Positions 45,795 through 54,226 of a DNA stretch of 64,000 nt are shown here, in pieces; position 1 is the first letter of the stretch, and each line of letters begins with the position of its first letter. A model generated the notes under the pieces. That model made no database searches, was not told the DNA's origin, and saw nothing but the letters and a program-made list of their open reading frames with translations. This stretch comes from Hyphomicrobiales bacterium (GTDB lineage: Bacteria; Pseudomonadota; Alphaproteobacteria; Rhizobiales; Beijerinckiaceae): positions 1 to 64,000 of the forward strand of contig JAIXZO010000006.1 in the NCBI GenBank assembly GCA_027489535.1, in the 5' to 3' direction. Both the position numbers and the translations under genes were made by a program.

Positions 45795-46794
45795 GGGGGG
45801 CCGTGTGGTCGAAGAAACGGAACGGGCGAAAGTCGCCCGGGCATTATGGGTCGCGGGCCCGGAACGACTAGAGCTTCGGCAAGCCGCGGTCAAAGCGCCG
45901 GGCGCGGGCGAAGCGTCGGTACGGGCGTCGTTCACCGGCGTGAGCCGCGGCACGGAGCGTCTCGTCTTCGAGAATCGCGTTCCCGCGTCCGAGGTCGAGC
46001 GCATGCGCTGCCCGTTGCAGGAGGGCGAATTCCCCTTCCCGGTCAAATACGGCTACGCCGCCGTCGGCGTCGTCGAGGACGGCCCGGCCGATTGGCTCGG
46101 CCGCACCGTCTTTTGTCTCCATCCGCACCAGTCCCGCTTCGTCGCCCCGCTTGCGATGCTGCATCGCGTGCCCGAGGCGGTTCCCGCACGCCGCGCCGTG
46201 CTCGCCGCGAACATGGAAACCGCGCTGAACGCCGTCTGGGATTCGGCCGCCGGTCCGGGCGACCGAATCGTCGTCGTCGGCGGCGGCTTCGTCGGCGCGC
46301 TTGTCGCCGCATTGACGGGCCGACTGCCGGGCGCGGACGTCACGCTCGTCGACCGCACCCCGAGCCGCGCGGCGCTCGCGCACTCGCTGGGCGTGAAGTT
46401 CGCCTTGCCCGAAGCCGCGCCCGTCGATGCCGACGTCGTGTTCCATGCCTCCGCGAGCGCCGGCGGCTTGGCGACCGCGCTCGGCTGCGCCGGTTTCGAG
46501 GCAACGGTGATCGAGCTCAGCTGGTACGGCGAGGGCGCGACGCCGGTCGCTCTCGGCGGAGCGTTCCACTCCAAGCGCCTGCGGCTCGTCGCGTCCCAAG
46601 TCGGCCACGTCGCGCCGTCGCGCCGTCCGCGCTGGGATTACGGCCGCCGCCTGCGCGCAGCCCTCGCTCTGCTCGACGACGCAAGGCTCGATGCCCTGCT
46701 CACCCACGAAATCCCCTTCGCCGACGCTCCCGCGCGTCTCCCCGCACTGCTCGCCGCCGATGCCGACGCACTCGCCGTCGCGCTGCGCTACTGA
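45793..46794 (+). CDS. MDR-superfamily dehydrogenase lacking the usual catalytic zinc Cys
   Basis: A 333-residue medium-chain dehydrogenase. The Rossmann motif is VVVGGGFVGALVAAL, and PVKYGYAAVGVV is the conserved catalytic-domain strand. Where zinc alcohol dehydrogenases have a Cys-x-x-Asp, this protein reads VSRGTER, so the catalytic zinc is probably absent; this resembles the BchC-like branch. It heads a four-gene unit with a PTPS-like protein, a glycosyltransferase and a methyltransferase, and probably oxidises or reduces a side chain in that pathway. The ATG shares CATG with opgH; a GTG at 45805 is an alternative start. Confidence 0.85.
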   Translation: MGGRVVEETERAKVARALWVAGPERLELRQAAVKAPGAGEASVRASFTGVSRGTERLVFENRVPASEVERMRCPLQEGEFPFPVKYGYAAVGVVEDGPADWLGRTVFCLHPHQSRFVAPLAMLHRVPEAVPARRAVLAANMETALNAVWDSAAGPGDRIVVVGGGFVGALVAALTGRLPGADVTLVDRTPSRAALAHSLGVKFALPEAAPVDADVVFHASASAGGLATALGCAGFEATVIELSWYGEGATPVALGGAFHSKRLRLVASQVGHVAPSRRPRWDYGRRLRAALALLDDARLDALLTHEIPFADAPARLPALLAADADALAVALRY

Positions 46795-46804
46795 AAGGCT
46801 CCCG

Positions 46805-47209
46805 ATGTACGCTCTCGAAGTCCGTGACCACATCATGATCGCCCATTCCTTCAAGGGCGAATTCTTCGGCCCCGCGCAGCGCATGCACGGTGCGACCTTC
46901 GTCATCGACGTGGCGTTCTACCGCGAGGAACTGAACGAGTACGAAGTCGTCGTGGACATCGGCCGCGCGCATGACGCGCTCAAGGCCGCCATCGAGCCGA
47001 TCAACTACCGCAATCTCGACGACGTACCGGAATTCGCGGGCCGTCAGACCACCACGGAATTCCTGTCCCGCTACGTCTTCGACCGCATGGCGGACGCGGC
47101 GCGCACCGGGGCGCTCGGGCCGGGCTCGGAAGGCATCGTCAAGATCCGCGTCACGCTGCACGAGAGCCACGTCGCGCGCGCATGGTTCGAGGGTCCGGTC
47201 ACGCGATGA
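46805..47209 (+). CDS. 6-pyruvoyl/6-carboxytetrahydropterin synthase-like protein, divergent
   Basis: A 134-residue protein of the PTPS/QueD fold. It retains the first zinc-ligand position (AHSF, His14) and the second (RMHG, His28), but the third is lost: the usual His-Gly-His reads His28-Gly29-Ala30. The catalytic Cys that precedes that motif in QueD is also missing. NYRNLDDVPEF and TTTEFLSRYV match the remaining family motifs, and LHESHVARAWFEG holds the substrate Glu. It may bind a pterin with altered chemistry. It follows the dehydrogenase by 10 bases and overlaps the glycosyltransferase gene by an ATGA junction. Confidence 0.85.
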   Translation: MYALEVRDHIMIAHSFKGEFFGPAQRMHGATFVIDVAFYREELNEYEVVVDIGRAHDALKAAIEPINYRNLDDVPEFAGRQTTTEFLSRYVFDRMADAARTGALGPGSEGIVKIRVTLHESHVARAWFEGPVTR

Positions 47210-48258
47210 TCCGCGCCGCCTTCCTCATCCCCGGCGATCTGGCGAGCCCCACCGGGGGCTACCGCTACGCCCGCGAACTGCTCGCCGCCCTGCCCGCCGA
47301 GGGCGTGGACGTGCGGCATGTCGCGTTGCCGGGGTCTTGGCCGCGCCCGACGGTCGAGGACCGGGCCGCAACGGCCCGGATGCTCGCCGCCCTGCCCGAA
47401 GGCATGCCTCTGCTGGCCGACGGCCTCGCCTACGGCGCATTCTCCGAGGCGGAGATCGCCGCGGCGCGCGGCCCGATCGTCGCCTTGGTGCATCACCCGC
47501 TCGGCTATGAGACGGGCATCTCGGCCGAGGACGCCGCGACCTTCGTCGCGAGCGAAAAGGCGGCTCTGGCCCGCGCGGCGGCAGTCGTCGTCTCAAGCGC
47601 CGAAACCGGCCGCCTTCTCGTCGAAAAATTCGCCGTCGAGGAAGCCCGCATCGGCGTGGCCGTGCCCGGCGTCGCCGCCGCGCCGCTCGCGGCAGGCTCC
47701 CCGCCGGGCGGGCCGCTGCACCTCGTCGCCCTCGGCGCCGTCTCGCCCCGCAAGGCCTATGACGTGCTGATCGACGCCCTGTCGGGCCTCGTAGGGCATG
47801 ACTGGCGGCTGACGGTCGCCGGCTCTCCGGCTTTCGACCCCGCCACGGCGGCCGATCTCCACGCCCGCGTCGCGGCCCGGTCGCTCGGCGACCGGATCAC
47901 CTTTGCAGGCGCGCTCGACGACGACGCCGTCGCAGCCCTGCTGCATTCGGCCGATCTCTTCGTTTTTCCCTCGCATTACGAGGGCTACGGCATGGTGCTG
48001 ACCGAGGCTCTGGCCTGCGGTCTTCCCGTCGTGGCGACGACGGGCATTCCCGCCGCGCTCGATCATGCGCCGCCGGCCGTCCGCACCGTCGCGCCGGGGG
48101 ATGCGGCCGCTCTGGCCGCCACCCTCGCCCCGCTTCTCTCCGATGCCTCGGTCCGCAAGGAAGCCGCAGCCGCCGCCCGCGCCGCGGCGTCCGATCTGCC
48201 GCGCTGGACCGATACCGCGGCCCGCGTCGCGGCCGTACTGAAAAGGATCTCCGCATGA
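47206..48258 (+). CDS. glycosyltransferase family 4
   Basis: A 350-residue GT-B-fold transferase. The C-terminal donor domain begins LHLVALGAVSPRKAYDVLIDAL, and the Glu-x7-Glu motif is SHYEGYGMVLTEALACGLPVV. The N-terminal acceptor domain has GDLASPTGGYRYARELLAAL. Cytoplasmic. It is joined by ATGA overlaps to the PTPS-like gene before it and the methyltransferase after it, so it probably glycosylates the small molecule those proteins make rather than a surface polymer. Confidence 0.9.
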   Translation: MIRAAFLIPGDLASPTGGYRYARELLAALPAEGVDVRHVALPGSWPRPTVEDRAATARMLAALPEGMPLLADGLAYGAFSEAEIAAARGPIVALVHHPLGYETGISAEDAATFVASEKAALARAAAVVVSSAETGRLLVEKFAVEEARIGVAVPGVAAAPLAAGSPPGGPLHLVALGAVSPRKAYDVLIDALSGLVGHDWRLTVAGSPAFDPATAADLHARVAARSLGDRITFAGALDDDAVAALLHSADLFVFPSHYEGYGMVLTEALACGLPVVATTGIPAALDHAPPAVRTVAPGDAAALAATLAPLLSDASVRKEAAAAARAAASDLPRWTDTAARVAAVLKRISA

Positions 48259-49094
48259 GCGGCTTCAGCCCCGAATGGCTCGCCTTGCGCGAACCGGTCG
48301 ACCACCGCTCGCGCGACGAAGGGCTCGCCGGCCGCGTCGCGACGCGCTTCGCCGCGCATCAGCCGGTCCGCATCACCGATCTCGGCTGCGGCGCGGGCTC
48401 GAACCTGCGCGCGACCGCGCCCCGGCTCGGCCCGTCGCAGGAATGGACCTTGGTGGATTACGACCCCCGCCTTCTCGCCGCCGCCCGCGAGCGTCTCTCG
48501 GCTTGGGCGGACACGGCGGAGGAGTCGGGAGAGGGTCTGGCTCTCGTGAAGGGCGGCCGCCGCATCGGCGTGCGTTTTGTGCAAGCCGATCTCGACAGGG
48601 AACTCGACGCCGTTCTCGACCGGCCGACCGATCTGGTCACCGCCGCGGCCCTGTTCGATCTCGTGTCCGCGCCTTGGCTGCGTCGCTTCATCGAGGCGCT
48701 CGCCGCCCGCGCCCTGCCGCTCTACACCGTGCTGAGCTATGACGGCGTCGAGGCGCGCGGCCCCGCCCATCCGGCCGACGGCGCCATCTTCGCCGCATTC
48801 CACCATCATCAGCGTACCGACAAGGGCTTCGGCCCCGCCGCCGGGCCGGACGCGACGGCCATCATGGCGTCGATGTTCGCGGAACGCGGCTACGAGGTCC
48901 ACACCGCACCGAGTCCCTGGCAGCTCCATGCCGCCGAGGACCGCGCCCTCATGGTCTCGCTGTCGTCAGGCATCGCGGGCGCAGTGCGTGAAACCCGCAT
49001 GGTCGCGCCCGAACTCGTCGACGCGTGGGAAGCCGCCGCCGTCGAGACCCATACGGTCGGGCACCTCGACGTCTTCGCCGCCCCCGCCCTCTGA
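48255..49094 (+). CDS. class I SAM-dependent methyltransferase
   Basis: A 279-residue Rossmann-fold methyltransferase. The SAM-binding motif is ITDLGCGAGSNLRATAP, followed by WTLVDYDPRLLAAAR with the acidic ribose ligand. Acceptor unknown. It is the fourth gene of the dehydrogenase/PTPS-like/glycosyltransferase unit (ATGA overlap with the third) and converges on the cytochrome b561 gene. Its C-terminal part has no other domain. Confidence 0.88.
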   Translation: MSGFSPEWLALREPVDHRSRDEGLAGRVATRFAAHQPVRITDLGCGAGSNLRATAPRLGPSQEWTLVDYDPRLLAAARERLSAWADTAEESGEGLALVKGGRRIGVRFVQADLDRELDAVLDRPTDLVTAAALFDLVSAPWLRRFIEALAARALPLYTVLSYDGVEARGPAHPADGAIFAAFHHHQRTDKGFGPAAGPDATAIMASMFAERGYEVHTAPSPWQLHAAEDRALMVSLSSGIAGAVRETRMVAPELVDAWEAAAVETHTVGHLDVFAAPAL

Positions 49095-49116
49095 CGGGTG
49101 GCGCCGCGAAGGCGGA

Positions 49117-49668
49117 TCAGCCCGGCAGCATCCGCCGCAGGATGCCGTCGCGGCGCACGAAGCCGTGGAAAAGCGCCGCTCCGATATGGCCGATCACGAG
49201 CACCGCCATCGTGATCGCCGCGGTCTTGTGCAGGGTGAACACGAGCTTCGTCGTCGCCTCGGAGCCGTCGAAACCGAACGGGACCGGCACGGTCCAGAAC
49301 AGGTTCACGGGCTTGCAGCACATCGACGTGCCGACGAAGCCGAGGATCGGCGTCACGACGATCAACGCGTAAAGCAGGTGATGCACCGCGTTGGCCGCCA
49401 TGCGCTGCACGGCCGGCAGTTCGTCCGCATAGGCCGGCGCGCCGCGCGCGACGCGATAGGCCACGCGGATCACGGCCAGCACGAACACGGTCATGCCGAA
49501 CGACTTGTGCAGCTCGTACATGGCGTTCACGGTCGGGCTCGGATCGGAATTGCTCATGATGATCCCCACCGGGATCAGCGTCAGGATCAATGCGGCGTGC
49601 AGCCAGTGCAGCCATTTCTGCGCGGTCGAATACTCCGCCGCGGCCGTGGATGCGGAAACGTTCGTCAT
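49117..49668 (-). CDS. cytochrome b561 family protein
   Basis: A 183-residue inner-membrane diheme cytochrome with four hydrophobic segments. Candidate heme His residues lie in KWLHWLHAAL, ELHKSFGMTV, VHHLLYALIV and TLHKTAAITM, matching the bacterial b561 pattern (like E. coli CybB, a superoxide:quinone oxidoreductase). Two adjacent Cys (SMCCKPVN) in a loop are unusual. It is on the strand opposite to its neighbours and seems unrelated to the pterin-like cluster around it. Confidence 0.9.
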   Translation of the reverse strand: MTNVSASTAAAEYSTAQKWLHWLHAALILTLIPVGIIMSNSDPSPTVNAMYELHKSFGMTVFVLAVIRVAYRVARGAPAYADELPAVQRMAANAVHHLLYALIVVTPILGFVGTSMCCKPVNLFWTVPVPFGFDGSEATTKLVFTLHKTAAITMAVLVIGHIGAALFHGFVRRDGILRRMLPG

Positions 49669-49857
49669 GGTTCCCTCCCGAGCATGAGCCCGCTGCAGAT
49701 GACACGCGTTGAAATTTCGCTCAGCAATGCCGTGATTATGGTGTATGGCTCCCCGACGGAAAGTCCTGCACGGTCATCGTTCCTCCGCAACTTGAAGCGA
49801 AGGGCGCGGCTCCTAACTTAGGGCTTGAATCGGCACCGCGCCTTCAGAGACGATTTC

Positions 49858-50976
49858 ATGAATAAACCGCAAAACGTCGTACGGCTGCTCGGAAACGCGG
49901 AGACCACTTCCGTCGAGCGCGCCGTCTCGGAAATGCGCTCGGGTCGCCCCGTGCTGATTTCCGCCGACGAAGGCGACGTCATCGTCCTCGGCGTGGAAGC
50001 GCTGGAAGACGATTTGATCCTGCGTCTCTCCGAGATCGCGGCCGGCTCCGCCCGTCTCGTGCTCCCCGCCGCGCGCCTGCGCCGGCTCGGACTCGAGCGT
50101 GACGTGCCGGGCACCATCGCGCTGCCGGTCATCGACCGCGCACGCATCGAAGCGCTCGCGCTGCGTCTCGACGCGAAGGCGGACGCCCCGGTTTCGGCGG
50201 CGGGCGTGCTCGACCGCGCGGCTCTCGAACTCTCCGCGCTCTCGCTCATCCTTCCCGCTCTCGTCATCGTGCCTTTGGGCGCGGACGTGCTGATGGACCC
50301 GCTGACCTCGGTCGCGGTGGAGGCCGTCCTCGACTATCGCCGCTCGGCCACCGCGAAGCTGCGCATCATCAGCCGCGCGCCCGTCCCGCTCGAAGCCGCA
50401 CCCACGGAATTCGTGGTGTATCGCGGCGGCGAAGGCCTGCGCGATCAGGTTGCGATCATCGTCGGCACGCCCGACCTGAACGATCCGGTTCCCGTCCGCC
50501 TGCATTCCGCCTGCCTGACCGGCGACCTCTTCGGCTCGCTGAAATGCGATTGCGGCGATCAGCTGCGCGGCACGATCCGTTGGATGGCCGAAAACGGCGG
50601 CGGCATTCTGCTCTATCTGGATCAGGAAGGGCGCGGCAACGGCCTCGCCAACAAGATCCGGGCCTACAAGCTGCAGAGCCAGGGCTGGGATACCTACGAC
50701 GCCGACGAAGTGCTCGGCTTCGATCTCGATCAGCGCCGTTTCGATTTCGCCGCCGAAATGCTGCGCCTGCTCTCGGTCAAGCGCGTCCGCCTGCTCACCA
50801 ACAATCCTGAAAAGATCGGGGCGGTGAAGCGTGCGGGCATCGAGGTGACCTCGCATGAGCGCGTCATCGGCAGGCCCACGGCCGAGAACGTGCTTTATCT
50901 CACCTCCAAGCGCGACCGCGCCGGCCACCTGATCGACGTCGAGGCGCTCAATGCGCGCCTCACCGCGCAGGACTGA
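49858..50976 (+). CDS. ribA: GTP cyclohydrolase II
   Basis: Opens the imidazole ring of GTP with loss of formate and pyrophosphate, the first step of riboflavin synthesis. The C-terminal domain holds zinc Cys in SACLTGDLFGSLKCDCG, the EGRGNGLANKIRAYKLQ motif and LTNNPEKIGAVKRAGIE; the Asp and Arg of LDQRRF match the catalytic pair of E. coli RibA. The first 170 residues resemble a degenerate RibB-like domain lacking its acidic metal motif. ATG at 49858; a TTG at 49825 is less likely. In riboflavin terms it stands alone, which raises the question whether it feeds the adjacent pterin-like genes. Confidence 0.93.
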   Translation: MNKPQNVVRLLGNAETTSVERAVSEMRSGRPVLISADEGDVIVLGVEALEDDLILRLSEIAAGSARLVLPAARLRRLGLERDVPGTIALPVIDRARIEALALRLDAKADAPVSAAGVLDRAALELSALSLILPALVIVPLGADVLMDPLTSVAVEAVLDYRRSATAKLRIISRAPVPLEAAPTEFVVYRGGEGLRDQVAIIVGTPDLNDPVPVRLHSACLTGDLFGSLKCDCGDQLRGTIRWMAENGGGILLYLDQEGRGNGLANKIRAYKLQSQGWDTYDADEVLGFDLDQRRFDFAAEMLRLLSVKRVRLLTNNPEKIGAVKRAGIEVTSHERVIGRPTAENVLYLTSKRDRAGHLIDVEALNARLTAQD

Positions 50977-53299
50977 TCGCGCAGTCCTGCATAAGGTGGC
51001 CCGCCGCAAAGCTCCGACCGACACTTTCCCGCTCGGCTTGACGCTCGGGCTGTTCGTGCTCGCATGGGCGGTTCTGGGATTTCCCTGGCTGTCGGGCCGC
51101 GTCACGATCCCGTGGGACGCCAAGGCCCATTTCCAGCCGCAACTCGCCTTCCTCGCGTCTTCGCTGCGCGCCGGCGAGTTCCCGCTGTGGAATCCCTACG
51201 TCTTCGGCGGCATTCCGCACGTGGCCGATCCGCAATCGCTGGTGTTCTCCCCGCCCCATCTCCTGCTCGCCCTGTTCAGCGGTTCGCCGTCCCTGCTCGC
51301 GGCGGATGCGGTGGTGCTCGCCATGCTGCTGGCCGGCGGCGTCGGCATCATCCTGCTGTTCCGGGATCGCGGGTGGCATGCGGCCGGCGCGCTCGTGGCG
51401 GCCGTCGCCTTCGCCTATGGCGGCTCCGCCGCTTGGCGCATCCAGCATACCGGGCAAATCATCAGCCTCGCATGGTGGCCTCTCGCGCTTTGGGCGATGA
51501 GCCGTGCGATCGACCGCGGATCGTGGCGTTACGGCGCGCTGACCGGCGTCTTCGCCGCCGCGATGGCGTTGGGGCGCGATCAGGTCGCATGGCTCGGCGT
51601 GTGGCTGCTCGTGCTGTTCGCGGTCGGGCGCTGGTGGGAGAGCGGCGAAATCCGCCTCTCGCTGCGCCGCAGCCTGCTGCCCGCCCTGACGGCCGTCGCC
51701 GTCGGTCTCCTGCTGATCGCAGTCCCGTTCACGCTGACGAGCCTGCTTTCGGAGGTCTCGAACCGCCCGGCCTTCGATCTGCTCGGCGCGGAGCGCGGCT
51801 CGCTGCATCCGGCCGCCCTGCTCACCGCCTTCGTCGCGAACCTCTACGGCGTCGACGGTCCGCTGAACGACTATTGGGGTCCGCCGAGCCCGACATGGTC
51901 GGGGGTCGATCTCTTTCTCGCGCGCAATATGAGCGCGATCTATGCGGGCGCGATCCCGCTGCTGGCGATCCTGTGGGCGGGCATCGCGCGCGGCGGTTTC
52001 CGCTCCCGCGAGATCCGCCCGTTCCTCGCGGCCTTCGTCTTCCTGCTCGCTTACGCGCTGGGCCGCTACACGCCGCTCTTCGCCGTCATGTTCGAGGTCA
52101 TGCCCGGTGCGGACCTCTGGCGACGCCCGGCCGACGCCACGTTCCATCTCGGCGCGCTCACCGCCATTCTCGGCGGCTACGGCGTTTCACGCCTGCTGCG
52201 CGACGGCCTTCTCGCCCCCACGCAAAGGCGTTTCCTGATCTTTTGCGGCATCACGGCGGCCGCCCTCCTCGCGGGCCTCGGCCTCGCAGTCTGGAAGGAC
52301 ACGGTCCGCCTCGCCCTGCTTCCCCTCGGCATCGCCGCCCTGTGCCTGACGATCTCCGGCGTCGCGTTGCTGCTGGCCGAGCGCATGCGCGCGCGCTTTC
52401 CCAAGCTCGTCGGCTTGGCGCTTGCCGCGGTCCTCACGGCGGATCTGGCGTGGAACAACGGCCCCAACGAATCCACCGCGCTTCCGCCCTCCGTCTATGA
52501 CGTGCTGCAGCCCGGCACCGGCAACGAGACCGTCGCGCTGCTCAAGCGCAAGCTCGCCGAGACCGCCGCGCCGGACCGTCGCGACCGCATCGAGCTGATC
52601 GCGCTCGGGTTCCACTGGCCCAATGCGAGCCTCGTGCATCGGCTCGACAACACCCTCGGCTACAACCCGCTCCGCCTGGGCCTCTACACTGCCGCGACGG
52701 GCGCGCAGGACCATGCGGCGCTCGCAAGTCAGAAGAGCTTCGCCCCGGCGATGCCGTCCTACCGCTCGCAGTTGTCGGACATGCTCGGTCTGCGTTTCAT
52801 CGCCACGGGCGTTCCAATCGGCGACATCGACCCCGCCGTGAAGCCGGGCGAATTGCGCCTCGTCGCCAAGACCGCGGACGGCTTCATCTACGAGAACCCG
52901 CGCGCCTTGCCCCGCGTCCTCTTCCCCGGCGAAGTCCGTGCAGTCGAGTTCGACCCGATCCTGAAAACCGGCCGCTGGCCGAATTTCGACCCGCGCGCCA
53001 CGGCGCTGATCGCCTCGGTCGATGCGGGCGGGGTCAAGAGCGGCACCGGCGGCACGGCCCGCATCGTCGAATACGGCGTGAACGCCGTCCTGATCGAAGC
53101 GGAAAGCCGCGGCGGCGGCGTGCTCGTGCTCAACGACGTCTGGCATCCTTGGTGGTCGGTCGAGGTGAACGGCGATGAACGGCCGCTCCTGCGCGCCGAC
53201 CTCCTCTTCCGCGCCGTCGCCCTGCCCGCAGGCAAGCACACCGTCCGCTTCGTCTTCCGCCCGTTCCGCGGCGCTTGGCGTCAGTTGACGGGCCGCTAG
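50951..53299 (+). CDS. YfhO-family multi-pass membrane protein (paralogue of 17233-19656)
   Basis: A 782-residue membrane protein with the same plan as the first copy: an N-terminal helix, a first loop with WDAKAHFQPQ and EFPLWNPYVFGGIP, about eleven more hydrophobic segments, and a periplasmic end with WHPWWSVEVNG. Motif by motif it matches the gene at 17233 (VADPQSL, IQHTG, ALGRDQVA), so they are paralogues. The start overlaps ribA by 26 bases, or is GTG at 50996; either way it is probably co-transcribed with ribA. Likely a GT-C-type sugar transferase; substrate unknown. Confidence 0.85.
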   Translation: MRASPRRTDRAVLHKVARRKAPTDTFPLGLTLGLFVLAWAVLGFPWLSGRVTIPWDAKAHFQPQLAFLASSLRAGEFPLWNPYVFGGIPHVADPQSLVFSPPHLLLALFSGSPSLLAADAVVLAMLLAGGVGIILLFRDRGWHAAGALVAAVAFAYGGSAAWRIQHTGQIISLAWWPLALWAMSRAIDRGSWRYGALTGVFAAAMALGRDQVAWLGVWLLVLFAVGRWWESGEIRLSLRRSLLPALTAVAVGLLLIAVPFTLTSLLSEVSNRPAFDLLGAERGSLHPAALLTAFVANLYGVDGPLNDYWGPPSPTWSGVDLFLARNMSAIYAGAIPLLAILWAGIARGGFRSREIRPFLAAFVFLLAYALGRYTPLFAVMFEVMPGADLWRRPADATFHLGALTAILGGYGVSRLLRDGLLAPTQRRFLIFCGITAAALLAGLGLAVWKDTVRLALLPLGIAALCLTISGVALLLAERMRARFPKLVGLALAAVLTADLAWNNGPNESTALPPSVYDVLQPGTGNETVALLKRKLAETAAPDRRDRIELIALGFHWPNASLVHRLDNTLGYNPLRLGLYTAATGAQDHAALASQKSFAPAMPSYRSQLSDMLGLRFIATGVPIGDIDPAVKPGELRLVAKTADGFIYENPRALPRVLFPGEVRAVEFDPILKTGRWPNFDPRATALIASVDAGGVKSGTGGTARIVEYGVNAVLIEAESRGGGVLVLNDVWHPWWSVEVNGDERPLLRADLLFRAVALPAGKHTVRFVFRPFRGAWRQLTGR

Positions 53300-53306
53300 C
53301 GGCGGC

Positions 53307-54209
53307 TCAAGCCGTCGCAGCGACGGGAGCGGACGTCTCGACCTCGTCGAAGAAAGCCCTGATCCGGTCGATGGTCGGCGCGTCGCGCAGCAACGGCGCA
53401 TGGCCTTGGCCGGAGACGAGGTGGACGGCGCAACGGGGGTGGCGCTTGGCCATGTCCGTCGTGGTGGCATCCGAGAGCAGGTCGGAATTCTCCCCCCGCA
53501 CGACGAGCAGCGGCACCGGCGCGAGCGCCTCGAAAGCCGGCCAGATGTCCGGCAGCTTCTTGAAGTCCATCGTGGCGAAGGACAGCATCAGGGCCGGGTC
53601 GTAGGTGATCGCGAGCGTGCCGTCCTCCTCGCGCCAGGTTCCCTCGGCGAAGGCCCGCCAGTCGGCAGGGTCGATGGCGGTGAAGCCGCCGCCGGTGGTG
53701 AATTTCAGCAGCGCGATCGCCTCGTCCCACGTGCGCGGGGGCTTCAGCTTGCCGACATAGCCCCGGATGCGTTCCAACCCCGCCAGATCGAGCACGGGGC
53801 CGATGTCGTTGAGCACCGCGCCCGCGAGCACCTGCGGCGCGACGGTGCCGAGCGTCATCACGATGAGGCCGCCGCGCGAGGTGCCGACGAACAGCGCCTT
53901 CGGTATCCCCAATGAGGCGAGCTGCGAGAGCACGTCCCCGGTTTCGACGCCGACATCGTATTTGCGCCAGTCCACGTCGCGGTTGGACAGGCCGCGGCCG
54001 CGGTAGTCGACGGACACCACGCGGCGCGCCTGCGGCCCGGTCGAGAGCGCGCGGGCGAGCACGTCGAAATCATGGGAATTGCGGGTCAGGCCCGGCAGGC
54101 AGACGACCGGGAGATGCTGGGAATCGGCGGGGCCGTAATCCCGCGCATGCAGCATCAGGCCGTCGGGCGCGGGGGAGAAGTGGTCTCGATGCGCCTTGCC
54201 GTCCGTCAT
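53307..54209 (-). CDS. alpha/beta hydrolase
   Basis: A 300-residue cytoplasmic hydrolase. The nucleophile elbow is VGTSRGGLIV with Ser111, the oxyanion region is VVCLPGLTRNSHDF, and His270 in SGQGHAPL closes the triad. It resembles 3-oxoadipate enol-lactonase-like esterases; the substrate cannot be named. GGGAG precedes the ATG at 54209. It follows the lytic transglycosylase gene by 17 bases on the same strand and converges on the YfhO-family gene. Confidence 0.88.
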   Translation of the reverse strand: MTDGKAHRDHFSPAPDGLMLHARDYGPADSQHLPVVCLPGLTRNSHDFDVLARALSTGPQARRVVSVDYRGRGLSNRDVDWRKYDVGVETGDVLSQLASLGIPKALFVGTSRGGLIVMTLGTVAPQVLAGAVLNDIGPVLDLAGLERIRGYVGKLKPPRTWDEAIALLKFTTGGGFTAIDPADWRAFAEGTWREEDGTLAITYDPALMLSFATMDFKKLPDIWPAFEALAPVPLLVVRGENSDLLSDATTTDMAKRHPRCAVHLVSGQGHAPLLRDAPTIDRIRAFFDEVETSAPVAATA

Positions 54210-54226
54210 GCCGTTCTCCCGTTCGT

